Source: Noviherbaspirillum autotrophicum
Lineage (GTDB): Bacteria; Pseudomonadota; Gammaproteobacteria; Burkholderiales; Burkholderiaceae_D
Assembly (NCBI RefSeq): GCF_000818395.1
Contig: NZ_JWJG01000028.1
Location: 3,226,215-3,290,214, forward strand
Length of the DNA: 64,000 nucleotides
Reading direction: 5' to 3'
Part shown: piece after piece, positions 30,187 to 38,941 of the stretch
Layout: each line of letters opens with the position of its first letter
Position numbering within the stretch: position 1 is the stretch's first letter
The notes under the pieces: model-generated
What the model was told of the DNA's origin: nothing
Seen by the model: the letters and a program-made list of their open reading frames with translations, nothing else
Databases searched by the model: none
Position numbers and translations under genes: made by a program

Positions 30187-31086
30187 ATGATGAGTCTCAA
30201 GTCCGCACTGTCCAATGCTGATCGCTGGCTTCAAGATGCGTCGTTCAGCACAACTTTTCTATTGGCGCTCGCCAGCGTTATTGCGATCGGCATTCCAGAC
30301 TACCTGTTTGGAGTCGATATTTCCCTCTTCATTCTTTATATCGTGCCAGTCGGTATCGGCACGTGGTATGCAGGAAAACATTGCGGGATCTTCCTCGCCA
30401 TCCTGTCAAGCACTCCGTTGATGATGGAACAAGTCAACGCACATTATTTCGTAAATCGCCAAGGTCTGTTCTTTTGGAATCTGTTCATGCATGTCTGCAC
30501 CTTGCTGGTCATCGTGTACTTGCTCGACGTGCTTGTAGTTCACTTGCGAAATGAAGCCGCGCTCGCGCGCGTTGATGCCGTCACCGGAGTTTTTAACCGC
30601 CTTGGCTTTTTTGAGCGCCTGGAGTTCAGCGTCAACCTGATGGCACGCCAGCAGATAGGATTCGGTTTGGTGTATATCGATCTTGATGACTTCAAGAAAA
30701 TAAACGACAAGTACGGCCACGACGAGGGAGACAGGGTTCTTCGGCTCACTGCAAGCCTATTGGGAAAGTCTGTTCGCCATAGCGATGTTGCGGCCCGGCT
30801 TGGCGGCGACGAATTCGCGCTGCTCCTTCACGGAGTCGATCGGCATCAGGCCGTGATTCTCATTGAAAAACTCCGCGTTGCGCTTCATCGGGCCTTTCAA
30901 ATGGAGCGGGTGGCGGTGACTTGCAGTATCGGATGCGTGACGTTCCGTTCTTTCATCCCCGATCCCCATAGCGCAATCAAGGCGGCAGACCTATTGATGT
31001 ATGAAGTCAAGCGTCATGGAAAAAACAACGTCCTTGTCGAAGAATATGAAGCCATGACTGCGCACAGCGCGACGAAGCCACAATGA
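30187..31086 (+). CDS. Membrane-bound diguanylate cyclase
   Basis: A 299-aa protein. Residues about 20-115 contain three to four transmembrane helices with short loops, a possible membrane sensor. The GGDEF domain covers about 130-285, with an intact GGDEF motif and an I-site R-H-S-D five residues upstream, so it is probably active and product-inhibited. It starts at ATG 30187, right after the broken ABC gene. There is no partner gene. It is one of three GGDEF proteins in the window. Confidence 0.9.
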   Translation: MMSLKSALSNADRWLQDASFSTTFLLALASVIAIGIPDYLFGVDISLFILYIVPVGIGTWYAGKHCGIFLAILSSTPLMMEQVNAHYFVNRQGLFFWNLFMHVCTLLVIVYLLDVLVVHLRNEAALARVDAVTGVFNRLGFFERLEFSVNLMARQQIGFGLVYIDLDDFKKINDKYGHDEGDRVLRLTASLLGKSVRHSDVAARLGGDEFALLLHGVDRHQAVILIEKLRVALHRAFQMERVAVTCSIGCVTFRSFIPDPHSAIKAADLLMYEVKRHGKNNVLVEEYEAMTAHSATKPQ

Positions 31087-31123
31087 ATTCGACCGTTTCA
31101 AAATGCAAGTACGTTCCACTATG

Positions 31124-32188
31124 TCATGTCGCCTTCTTTATGTCGCGGGAGAAGAACAGGCCTGGCACCATTGGCAGCCAGAAGCTCACCCCTCGGAACA
31201 ACAAGGTCGCCGCGAGCGACGCCGGGATCGACACTCCCGCGTGCTGCAACGCCACGACCGAGGTCGCTTCAAATACACCCAGCCCGCCAGGCACGATACT
31301 GATGGTCCGAAGCAACGAGGAAGCGATGAAGCTCGTATATACGCCGGTAGGTGACGCCACCTCGCCAAGCGAGCGAATGAGAACCCATACTGTGCCTGTG
31401 TCAAGCAGCACAATGGCGAGGTGAAACAATACGCTCTTGAGAATGAGCGGGAAGCTACGGACAAGCGTCGGGTCGGCCTCGCCGAGTAGCGAAAGCATGT
31501 TCGCCAGCAGCGGAACGCGCCCGAGCCAAGCAGGCGTCGTGCGCCGTCGTCCCGCAAGGGCAAGGGCGGCTGTGGTCAGCGCGACGCTGAAGACGACCAG
31601 GCATAGGGCGACCGCGAGAATGAGCGGGTTCACTCGGCCCTCCACCATCGAGATGAGAAGCGCGAGAACAAGGGTCAGGACATAGGCGGCATAGTATGAG
31701 ACGCCATCGACGAGCACCGAAGCCATGACAACGCTACGCGGAACTCCGCGTAGCTCGAGCGCCCGGGCGACGACCACCGTCCCGCTGACGCCGCCAGATG
31801 GAAGAGCCTGGCTGATGAACAGCTGGGCGAGGCTGAGTTTGAAGGCCACCCACAACGGCAGCACAATTCCGGCCGCCCGCGTGACCACGCGCCAAGTCTC
31901 GCCCTGCGCCAGATAGGTTCCGACTTGCAGAACGATCGCGACGGCCAGCCACCATGGCTGCGCCCTCTCTGCGAGGCGCAAGAACTCCTGTTCTTCCGAG
32001 AAGTGGAGCGCGGCGATGATGACCGCCGCAAGCATTGCGAAACCGAAAATCCAGGAAAACCAGCGAGCAGCACGCAATGCTGACCGGTGCTCGCCGGTTC
32101 CAAGGCCGGTGCCCGGTCCAACTTCTGCGCCATTGCCGTTCACATGCAAAGTTATCGAAGTGGTACCTTTTGCATTTTCCTCACTCAT
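31124..32188 (-). CDS. YbhN/UPF0104 family integral membrane protein
   Basis: A 354-aa protein with seven to eight transmembrane helices, starting at 32188 (MSEENAK). It has the lysylphosphatidylglycerol-synthase transmembrane (flippase-like) fold, with the family blocks A-L-P-S-G-G-V-S-G, I-V-P-G-G-L-G-V-F-E and L-L-F-R-G-V-S-F-W-L-P. It lacks the soluble synthase domain of MprF. Related proteins are found near cardiolipin synthase genes and are suspected of moving lipids or isoprenoids. A cardiolipin synthase lies about 5 kb away. Exact substrate unknown. Confidence 0.85.
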   Translation of the reverse strand: MSEENAKGTTSITLHVNGNGAEVGPGTGLGTGEHRSALRAARWFSWIFGFAMLAAVIIAALHFSEEQEFLRLAERAQPWWLAVAIVLQVGTYLAQGETWRVVTRAAGIVLPLWVAFKLSLAQLFISQALPSGGVSGTVVVARALELRGVPRSVVMASVLVDGVSYYAAYVLTLVLALLISMVEGRVNPLILAVALCLVVFSVALTTAALALAGRRRTTPAWLGRVPLLANMLSLLGEADPTLVRSFPLILKSVLFHLAIVLLDTGTVWVLIRSLGEVASPTGVYTSFIASSLLRTISIVPGGLGVFEATSVVALQHAGVSIPASLAATLLFRGVSFWLPMVPGLFFSRDIKKAT

Positions 32189-32256
32189 CGTTGGGATATC
32201 CTCACATGCTTGCTTTTTTTTGATGACGTGATATTGGCGCGTGCGACGGCAACGCA

Positions 32257-32619
32257 TCACGGCGCAGTGCCTGGCGGAGCTGCCTCGGCTTGCGCGTCGC
32301 CCAGGACGACGGCGAACAGTTGCAGCGTGTCTAGGTAGCGCTGAGCCTTGGCGCGCGCATCGCCGAGCCTGGCCTGCTGATCGAGGCGCTGCGCCTCGAT
32401 GACTTGCGGGAAGCAGGTCTGCTCTGCCTGGTAACTTTGCTGCGTGAGGTCCCGTGTCGATTGCGCCGCATCCAAGGCCTTGCGTTGCGCCTCGAGCAGC
32501 GTCGCTTCATTTGCCAGCGCCTGAAGCACATATGCAACCTGCGCGAATGCCCGCAGCACGGTATTGCTTATCAGCGTCAGCCTGCTTGCGCGCCACTGCG
32601 TCAGTAGGACATCGGCCAA
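32257..32619 (-). pseudogene. C-terminal remnant of an outer-membrane efflux channel (NodT/OprM type)
   Basis: About 120 codons match the final coiled-coil portion of a TolC-like outer membrane factor: V-A-Y-V-L-Q-A-L, L-D-A-A-Q-S-T-R-D-L-T-Q-Q-S-Y, I-E-A-Q-R-L-D-Q-Q-A-R and Q-R-Y-L-D-T-L-Q-L-F. The N-terminal three-quarters, including the signal peptide and first barrel repeat, is missing upstream. No adaptor or pump genes are present. It is a non-functional leftover of a tripartite efflux system. Confidence 0.8.
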
Positions 32620-32865
32620 GGCTTCAGCCTACGCGACGCGATGGGCCGTTGCACCAACTGCGCCAACATCGTACGACAATGCCGGCCCGATGGCCAAGCT
32701 ATTCATTGGTCGTGCGCATAAACATCTCCGTCAGGACAACTTGGGCGTAACGGCACATTGGACCATGCATGCCGCTGGAAAGAGTATGTTTCCGATCTGA
32801 TGCCGCTACGCCGTGACTGCGCCACACCCGCCGCGGCGTCTTGGAACAAACGTATCCAAAACCAT

Positions 32866-32879
32866 TTGACTTGGATCAT
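32866..32879 (+). promoter_or_regulatory. FNR/ANR-like box upstream of the P1B ATPase
   Basis: TTGACTTGGATCAT matches the FNR/CRP-type consensus TTGAT-N4-ATCAA at 8 of 10 positions. Centred near 32872.5, it would place a class II start at about 32914, which fits better if translation starts at the in-frame ATG 32981 rather than 32906. Found by eye only; chance matches of this quality are common. Confidence 0.3.
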
Positions 32880-32905
32880 GCATATGGAACGTACCCGCTC
32901 CTAGC

Positions 32906-35263
32906 ATGCTTATCAGGCATCACGACCATCATTCCGCCTTTCCGAAACCGGTTTCATCAGCAGCGCCATGGGACGCCTCCATGATGTCTGGAAATCGACT
33001 TAATCTGCTGCAAGTGACCGTATGCGCCATTACCTTGGCTGCCGGTAGCGTCTTGCATCTACAGGGGATGGAAGACATTGCCGATTGGATGTGGTGCGGC
33101 GGTGCCAGCCTCGTTCTCCTGTCGGTGCTGATCGATACCGTGGTCGCGATATGGCAAAGGAAATTTGGGCTTGACCTCATCGCCTTGGTGTCAATCGCCG
33201 GCGCGATCACGTTGCAGGAATATCTAACAGCATCCGTGATCACATTGATGTTTGCCGGGGGCCGTGCGCTGGAAGGACTTGCGGAAAGACGCGCGCAGGA
33301 AGAAATGTCCGCATTATTGGCAAAAGCACCTCAATTTGCCAATCGATATGACGGCAGCGTCATCGCTCAGGTGCCGATGACAGCTGTTCGCCCCGGCGAT
33401 CGCATCCTTGTGCGATCCGGGGAAACGGTGCCGGTTGACGGGACGCTTCTTGCTGCGGCCGTCGTGGATCGATCGAGCCTGACCGGCGAATCTTTGCCGG
33501 TGTCATATTCTGCGGGAAATGCAATAGCCAGCGGCAGCATCAATGCCGGGGATGCATTCGATTTGCTGGCCACCAACACTTCCCAAGACAGCACATTTTC
33601 CAACATCATTCGTCTTGTCCACGCCGCGCAACATTCAAAAGCGCCTGCAGCGCGACTGGCTGATCGCTATGCGCTGCTATTTGTCCCGCTGGCTTTAGGG
33701 GTCGCAGGCTTGTCCTGGCTGTTGTCCGGTGATCCGAATCGCGCTTTGGCCGTCGTCGTGGTCGCCACGCCCTGCCCTTTGATTTTGGCGGTGCCGGTTG
33801 CGATTGTCTGTGCCATGTCCCGCTGCGCACAACGTGGGGTGTTAATCAAACACGGCGGCGCACTCGAAAAAATGGCACAGGTCAAGACCTTGTTCCTCGA
33901 CAAGACCGGTACGCTCACCGTTGGCAGGGCTCGCCTGACTGCCATGGCCACCGCACCGACGGTGCCGCATGAAGAGGTGCTCAGGTTGGCGGCATCGCTG
34001 GAACAAATGTCCAACCATGCCATCGCGCAAGCTGTGGTCTGCGCCGCGATCGGACGCGGACTGGCGCTATCCATTCCTGAGCATGCGTCCGAGCAGCCCG
34101 GTGCCGGACTGTCCGGTCGAGTAGACGGCATAGAGGTCCGTGTCGGCGGAATCGAATACGTTTTGGGCAGCGCGGCGATGCCATCGTGGTCGATGGGCCT
34201 GGGCGAGCGCGTTGGATACGAAGGCACCGCAGGCGTCTATGTCGCCATTGATGGGCGGTTCTGCGGTGTGCTTCACATGGCAGACGAAATCCGCTTGGAC
34301 ACACCGCGTGCCATGCGGCTGATGCGGGCATCCGGCGTAGAACGCATCATCATGCTCACCGGAGATCGGCGTGACGTGGCCGCCACCATTGGCAATTCCT
34401 TGGGTGTAGATACCGTCATGGCGGAGCAGACGCCTGCTTCGAAACTTGCCGCAATTGCAGATGCACGCAGGAACAGCGTGACGATGATGGTCGGTGACGG
34501 AATCAACGATGCGCCGGCACTGGCCGCCGCCGACATCGGCGTCGCCATGGGTGCACGAGGTGCGGCTGCGGCGGCCGAGTCTGCACAAGTCGTGTTGTTG
34601 GTCGATCGCCTGGATCGACTGGCATTTGCAGTTCGTATTGCGCAGCAGACCCGGACCATCGCCTTGCAATGCGTCGCGGCAGGCATGGGGCTTTCGATGT
34701 TCGCGATGCTGGTCGCCGCCTTCGGCTATTTACCGCCCGTGGCCGGAGCCATCTTTCAAGAGGTGATCGACGTCACTGTCATCCTGAATGCACTTCGTGT
34801 TCTTCGCCTGGAGAAAGAAAAAGCGGCAGAACGTCTTTCGGCGGACGATGTCAGCAAACTGCAAGAAGAGCATGCTCGCCTGTTGCCCGTTATTGACCGC
34901 CTGAGATGGCTGGCAGATCGGGCTGATGAGTTACCGGCTTCGACGATCAGGGAAGAACTGGCTTCCTTGAGCACGTCACTTCAAGACCAGATCTTGCCGC
35001 ACGAATCGACGGACGATGCCACGCTTTATCCGCGCGTCGCGCGTTTGATCGGCGGCCAGGATCCGATGGCATCCATGAGCAGCACGCACCGGGAAATTTA
35101 CCGCCTGAGTCGCACCGTCGATCGGCTCGCCACGAAGATGCCTAGCGAGAAGCGCGACAAAGCGTCCATGCAGGAAATGCGCCGAACCTTGTATGCGCTC
35201 GATGCCATTCTGCGACTGCATTTCGCGCAGGAAGAAGAGATTTATCACGGCTTGTCCTCGTGA
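32906..35263 (+). CDS. P1B-type metal ATPase with C-terminal hemerythrin domain
   Basis: A 785-aa membrane pump. The N-terminus has a histidine cluster (HHDHH) but no classical metal-binding domain. The transport motif is T288-P-C-P; the phosphorylated aspartate is D332 in DKTGTLT, with T-G-E-S actuator and G-D-G-I-N-D-A-P hinge motifs intact. Residues about 650-785 form a hemerythrin-like HHE domain with candidate iron ligands H656, H699, E700, H728, H772 and E776. TPC plus hemerythrin fits the P1B-5 subgroup, whose transported metal is debated (Ni, Co or Fe). The fused domain could sense oxygen or iron. The start may be 32906 or 32981. Confidence 0.9.
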   Translation: MLIRHHDHHSAFPKPVSSAAPWDASMMSGNRLNLLQVTVCAITLAAGSVLHLQGMEDIADWMWCGGASLVLLSVLIDTVVAIWQRKFGLDLIALVSIAGAITLQEYLTASVITLMFAGGRALEGLAERRAQEEMSALLAKAPQFANRYDGSVIAQVPMTAVRPGDRILVRSGETVPVDGTLLAAAVVDRSSLTGESLPVSYSAGNAIASGSINAGDAFDLLATNTSQDSTFSNIIRLVHAAQHSKAPAARLADRYALLFVPLALGVAGLSWLLSGDPNRALAVVVVATPCPLILAVPVAIVCAMSRCAQRGVLIKHGGALEKMAQVKTLFLDKTGTLTVGRARLTAMATAPTVPHEEVLRLAASLEQMSNHAIAQAVVCAAIGRGLALSIPEHASEQPGAGLSGRVDGIEVRVGGIEYVLGSAAMPSWSMGLGERVGYEGTAGVYVAIDGRFCGVLHMADEIRLDTPRAMRLMRASGVERIIMLTGDRRDVAATIGNSLGVDTVMAEQTPASKLAAIADARRNSVTMMVGDGINDAPALAAADIGVAMGARGAAAAAESAQVVLLVDRLDRLAFAVRIAQQTRTIALQCVAAGMGLSMFAMLVAAFGYLPPVAGAIFQEVIDVTVILNALRVLRLEKEKAAERLSADDVSKLQEEHARLLPVIDRLRWLADRADELPASTIREELASLSTSLQDQILPHESTDDATLYPRVARLIGGQDPMASMSSTHREIYRLSRTVDRLATKMPSEKRDKASMQEMRRTLYALDAILRLHFAQEEEIYHGLSS

Positions 35264-35290
35264 GCAAACCGGCATTTGAATGGAAAAACC

Positions 35291-35491
35291 ATGACCCGCC
35301 GCCCAACTGCAGGCGCTAATCTAACGGCACCGGCCTTGCCCTGGATTACCGCGATACTTGTGCTGACTGCAGTCATTTTCGGCCCGGAAGGATCCGAACA
35401 GCGGATTTACGACCCCGGTCGCGATTTTGTTCGTCGGCTTCACGAAACAGTCGGACTGACAGTGCTTGGCCTTACCATCCAAAATCGATAG
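35291..35491 (+). pseudogene. Cytochrome b561 N-terminal remnant
   Basis: 66 codons resemble the start of a cytochrome b561 family protein: a first membrane helix (L-P-W-I-T-A-I-L-V-L-T-A-V-I-F-G) followed by R-R-L-H-E-T-V-G-L-T-V-L-G-L-T, where the histidine matches a haem ligand position. The gene stops there; full-length relatives are about 180 aa. It lies 27 bp after the P1B ATPase and could still be translated as a short peptide. Confidence 0.65.
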
Positions 35492-35536
35492 GTTGGCGCG
35501 CAGCCGGACCGAACGGAATCGCAGGTCAGGCAGGCT

Positions 35537-36391
35537 TTACGTTGCGATGCGTGAATAGATCCAGCCTGCCATCATCACGAGGACCATGAGCGCCACTGTG
35601 AGAACGGTAAAATCGGCCGGGAGTCCGAGCGGACTGGTGCCGCCAGCCAGCATCAACGCGCGCAAACCGTCGACTTCATAGGTCAGCGGATTTCCGTGGG
35701 CGACCCATCGCAGCCAGTCCGGCATGATCGCCGTTGGATAAATGGCGTTGCTCGCAAAAAAGAGCGGCATCGTCAATACTTGGCCAATGCCCATGAAGCG
35801 TTCACGGGTCTTGACGATGCAAGCAATGATCAAGGAAAACGTGGAGAACAATGCGGCGCCCAGCAGCACCAGCGCGATCACGCCGAGCATCGGCGCAAGC
35901 TGCCATTGCATCTTGACGCCGAGTGCCAGCGCGAGCAGGTAGACGATCACTGCTTGCGAGAGAGCCCGTACGCCGGCGGAAATCGCCTTGCCAAGCACGA
36001 GCGCGGTGCGCGGCACAGGGCTGACGAGAAACTTGTGCACGATGCCCAGATCGCGCTCCCAGATGATCGAGATGCCATAGAAGATCGCAACGAACAACAC
36101 ACTCTGCGCGAGCACGCCGGGTGCCAAAAAATCAACGTAATTGAGATTACCGGTTGGAATGGCGTGACTGCGCGCAAAAACTTGGCCGAACACGAGCAAC
36201 CACAGCATCGGCTGTATCGCGCGTGTCAGTAATTCAGTCGGGTCGTGGCGCAGCTTGCGCGTTTCCATTTCGGCGATCGCGTACACTTTCGCGCCATAGC
36301 GCACGAGCGCCGAAAGCCAGCCCGACCGCGCATCGCGTGCCCGCGGCTTAGCCGAGCCGCTGGGCGGTGCGCCGGGTGTCGGCGGTGTCAC
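35537..36391 (-). CDS. ABC-2 type exporter permease (DrrB-like)
   Basis: A 284-aa protein with six predicted transmembrane helices after a Pro-rich cytoplasmic N-terminus. The block P-M-L-W-L-L-V-F-G-Q-V-F and the later I-M-P-D-W-L-R-W-V-A-H-G-N-P-L-T-Y-E-V-D-G-L-R signature mark the DrrB/ABC-2 family. The start is taken as GTG at 36391 because GGGAG lies six bases upstream; this overlaps the ATPase gene by 44 bp. It pairs with the ATPase as a two-component exporter, family members of which pump drugs, lipids or polysaccharides. The substrate is not predictable. Confidence 0.88.
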   Translation of the reverse strand: MTPPTPGAPPSGSAKPRARDARSGWLSALVRYGAKVYAIAEMETRKLRHDPTELLTRAIQPMLWLLVFGQVFARSHAIPTGNLNYVDFLAPGVLAQSVLFVAIFYGISIIWERDLGIVHKFLVSPVPRTALVLGKAISAGVRALSQAVIVYLLALALGVKMQWQLAPMLGVIALVLLGAALFSTFSLIIACIVKTRERFMGIGQVLTMPLFFASNAIYPTAIMPDWLRWVAHGNPLTYEVDGLRALMLAGGTSPLGLPADFTVLTVALMVLVMMAGWIYSRIAT

Positions 36392-37157
36392 GATAGTCTC
36401 CCTGGGCTTCGAGATGATCTTCGGTGTAGTGCGCGAATACGTCATCAAGCGTAATTTTCTTACCCTCCGGTTGATGCAGGGACGCGCGCAATTCGTCGAT
36501 CGATCCAGCAACAACGATCGCGCCATGCTGCATGATAGCGACCCGCGTACAGAGGCGCGCGGCTTCGTCCATATAATGCGTGGTCAGAAAAATCGTCATG
36601 CCATATTCGGCGCGCAACCTCTGGATATGCTGCCATACAGCGTCACGCGCCACCGGATCAAGGCCGACCGTCGGTTCGTCCAGAAACAAAAGTCGCGGCC
36701 GGTGCAGCATCGATTGCGCGATTTCCAAACGACGTATCATGCCGCCGGAATACGTGCTCACCAGCCGATCGGCAGCGTCGCTCAAGTCCATGAAGGCGAG
36801 CCCTTCGCCGATACGCGCTTTGCGGGCACTGCGCGGGATGTCGTAGAGCCGCGCGAACACATCCAGATTCTCATAGCCGGTAAGTTCGCCATCGGCGGAC
36901 AGCGCTTGCGGAACGTAGCCGATGACACGGCGAACCTGTGCAGCCTCGCGCACAATGTCGAATCCTGATACCGTTGCACTGCCCGACGTCGGAGGCAGCA
37001 GCGTCGTCAGCATCTTGATCAGCGTGCTCTTGCCTGCGGCGTTACGTCCGAGAAGGCCGAACGTCTCGCCCGCGGCAATCGAGAATGTCGCACCATCAAC
37101 GGCCACGATGTCGCCAAAGCGGCGCGTCAACGATTGCGTGGTCAAGATGAACGGCAT
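36348..37157 (-). CDS. ABC exporter ATP-binding protein (DrrA-like)
   Basis: A 269-aa ATPase. Walker A is GRNAAGKSTL (a slight variant of GPNGAGKST), the signature is YSGGMIRRLEIA, Walker B is L-L-F-L-D-E-P-T-V-G-L-D-P, and the H-loop is T-T-H-Y-M-D-E-A. The C-terminal part contains the DrrA-like K-K-I-T-L-D-D-V-F segment. The start is at 37157 (MPFILTTQ). It overlaps the permease gene, so the two are one operon, energising export of an unknown substrate. Confidence 0.92.
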   Translation of the reverse strand: MPFILTTQSLTRRFGDIVAVDGATFSIAAGETFGLLGRNAAGKSTLIKMLTTLLPPTSGSATVSGFDIVREAAQVRRVIGYVPQALSADGELTGYENLDVFARLYDIPRSARKARIGEGLAFMDLSDAADRLVSTYSGGMIRRLEIAQSMLHRPRLLFLDEPTVGLDPVARDAVWQHIQRLRAEYGMTIFLTTHYMDEAARLCTRVAIMQHGAIVVAGSIDELRASLHQPEGKKITLDDVFAHYTEDHLEAQGDYRDTADTRRTAQRLG

Positions 37158-37303
37158 TTCCGAGGCCCCGATCTTGAAAGGACATGGCATCCTCGTTGTA
37201 TTCCCAACACAAGGCGCACTGATGGCCACTCTAGTCGAAGCACTTAGATGGCTCTTGATCCATATCACCTCGACACGCCGTATCGAATCTCCTCATCCGG
37301 CGC

Positions 37304-38776
37304 TCAGAGTTGAAAGCCGACCACGCGCACAATGCCTTCTATCAGGTCGCGCCACCAGGATGGCTCCTGTGCTTCATAACGATCAGATTGTTGCACGTAC
37401 CGCATCGCCCAAGCGGTAAGCCACTGAATTTCCGTTCGGCCATAAAATGCCGTCATCAATTCAAAGTTCAGAAACAGGCTGCGCCCATCCAGATTGGCTG
37501 ACCCGCATAGCGCAAGATCGTCGTCGATGATGACCGCCTTTGCGTGCAACATGGCGGGAAACAAATACACTTCGGCGCCTGCGAGGCACAGATCGCGCAA
37601 TGCCCGCTCCCGAGCCCAATCCGCCAGCCGGTGATTCGATCGCACGGGTATCAGCAGTATGACGCGCACACCGCGGCGACACGCCATGCACCACGCGCCA
37701 AGGAGCGCCTCGTCCGGCACAAAGTAAGGGGTAACGGCTACAATTTTCTGTTGAGCCTGATACGCCGCCGTCAGCAATAATGCATACACAGTGTCGTCCG
37801 CATAATCTGGCCCGCTCGGCACAAGTTGCGCGAGGCTTCCTGTCGCAGCAGGCGGTCTGCCAAATGATATGGAATGTGCATTGCCTGCGGCCGCACGCCA
37901 GTCGCACTCGAACAGCAACGCCGCTTGCGAGGCAAGCGGCCCCGTGACGACAAAACTCAAATCCAGCCACGCGGAATGCCCTTGACTGCCTGTGAAATAT
38001 TCGGAAGCAAAGTTGCGCCCGCCGCTCCACAGGGACTCCCCGTCGCAGACCACTAGCTTGCGGTGATTGCGCAGGTTAATGTGTGCATGTAGAGGCGTGT
38101 GCAGCAACGGCATGAACCAGCGAACATCAATACCGACGTCGCGCATCGCGCGTAGCTGCGACCGCGCGCACCGCAGCCCGCCAATCCTGTCAAGCAATAC
38201 GCGGATGCGCACACCACCCTGAGCACTTTTCACCATCGCCGCGACCAAAGCGTTGCCGAGCGCGTCGTCGCCAAGAATAAAGGTGCACAGGTCAATGCGT
38301 TGCCGTGCCTGCTCAATCAACGTCAATACCGCGCGCTGTGATGCAAGACCATCTTCATGAAAGCGGACCATCTGATTATGCGTCTGCGGCGGCGCAGCCA
38401 ATACTGCGAGCAGTCTGGTCGCCCATACCGGCCCCGCTTGATCGGCATCGAGAGGAAACGAAGGATGATCGGGGCGATGCGGGCGCACCAATTTACGCGC
38501 GCCAAACAGCAAAAATAGTGGAATGCCGATATAGGGAATGACGGCAATGGTCAGAACCCAGGCAAATGCCGCAGAGGGATGCCGGCGCTGACGGCCGATC
38601 CGGGTCACCAGCACGTAAAGCAGCAATCCACTGAACACGAAAGCGCCATGCGCCAGTGCCGACAGCGAGACGATCCAGCGAATATCCGGGCCAATATTAC
38701 TTGCCACGCGAACGGCTCGCCGGTTGACATGGATCAGCCAATTGCATTTTCTTCTCGTCTCATCCCGCCCTGTCAT
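37304..38776 (-). CDS. cls: Cardiolipin synthase, phospholipase D family
   Basis: A protein of about 490 aa with two N-terminal transmembrane helices (about residues 30-75) and two PLD catalytic motifs. The first is within INLRNHRKLVVCDGE (H-x-K-x4-D) and the second is LHAKAVIIDDD. This is the layout of bacterial cardiolipin synthase A/B, which condenses phosphatidylglycerol to cardiolipin. A start at 38776 is used; an ATG at 38836 would add 20 residues, and neither has a strong ribosome site. It is oriented the same way as the adjacent ABC exporter, 147 bp upstream of it. Confidence 0.9.
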   Translation of the reverse strand: MTGRDETRRKCNWLIHVNRRAVRVASNIGPDIRWIVSLSALAHGAFVFSGLLLYVLVTRIGRQRRHPSAAFAWVLTIAVIPYIGIPLFLLFGARKLVRPHRPDHPSFPLDADQAGPVWATRLLAVLAAPPQTHNQMVRFHEDGLASQRAVLTLIEQARQRIDLCTFILGDDALGNALVAAMVKSAQGGVRIRVLLDRIGGLRCARSQLRAMRDVGIDVRWFMPLLHTPLHAHINLRNHRKLVVCDGESLWSGGRNFASEYFTGSQGHSAWLDLSFVVTGPLASQAALLFECDWRAAAGNAHSISFGRPPAATGSLAQLVPSGPDYADDTVYALLLTAAYQAQQKIVAVTPYFVPDEALLGAWCMACRRGVRVILLIPVRSNHRLADWARERALRDLCLAGAEVYLFPAMLHAKAVIIDDDLALCGSANLDGRSLFLNFELMTAFYGRTEIQWLTAWAMRYVQQSDRYEAQEPSWWRDLIEGIVRVVGFQL

Positions 38777-38941
38777 TGCGACCGCATGTCGCGGCCCATA
38801 GAATGACCATTCTAAGCCGGCAATTGCAATTTGCACACCATGCAGAACAGCATTGAACCGGGTTCTGCGGCACAGTGAGTGACATGGTGCTGCATGCTCC
38901 TTACCCGGCCTTTGCGAGCCGAACCCACCGGGAGCCGTGAG

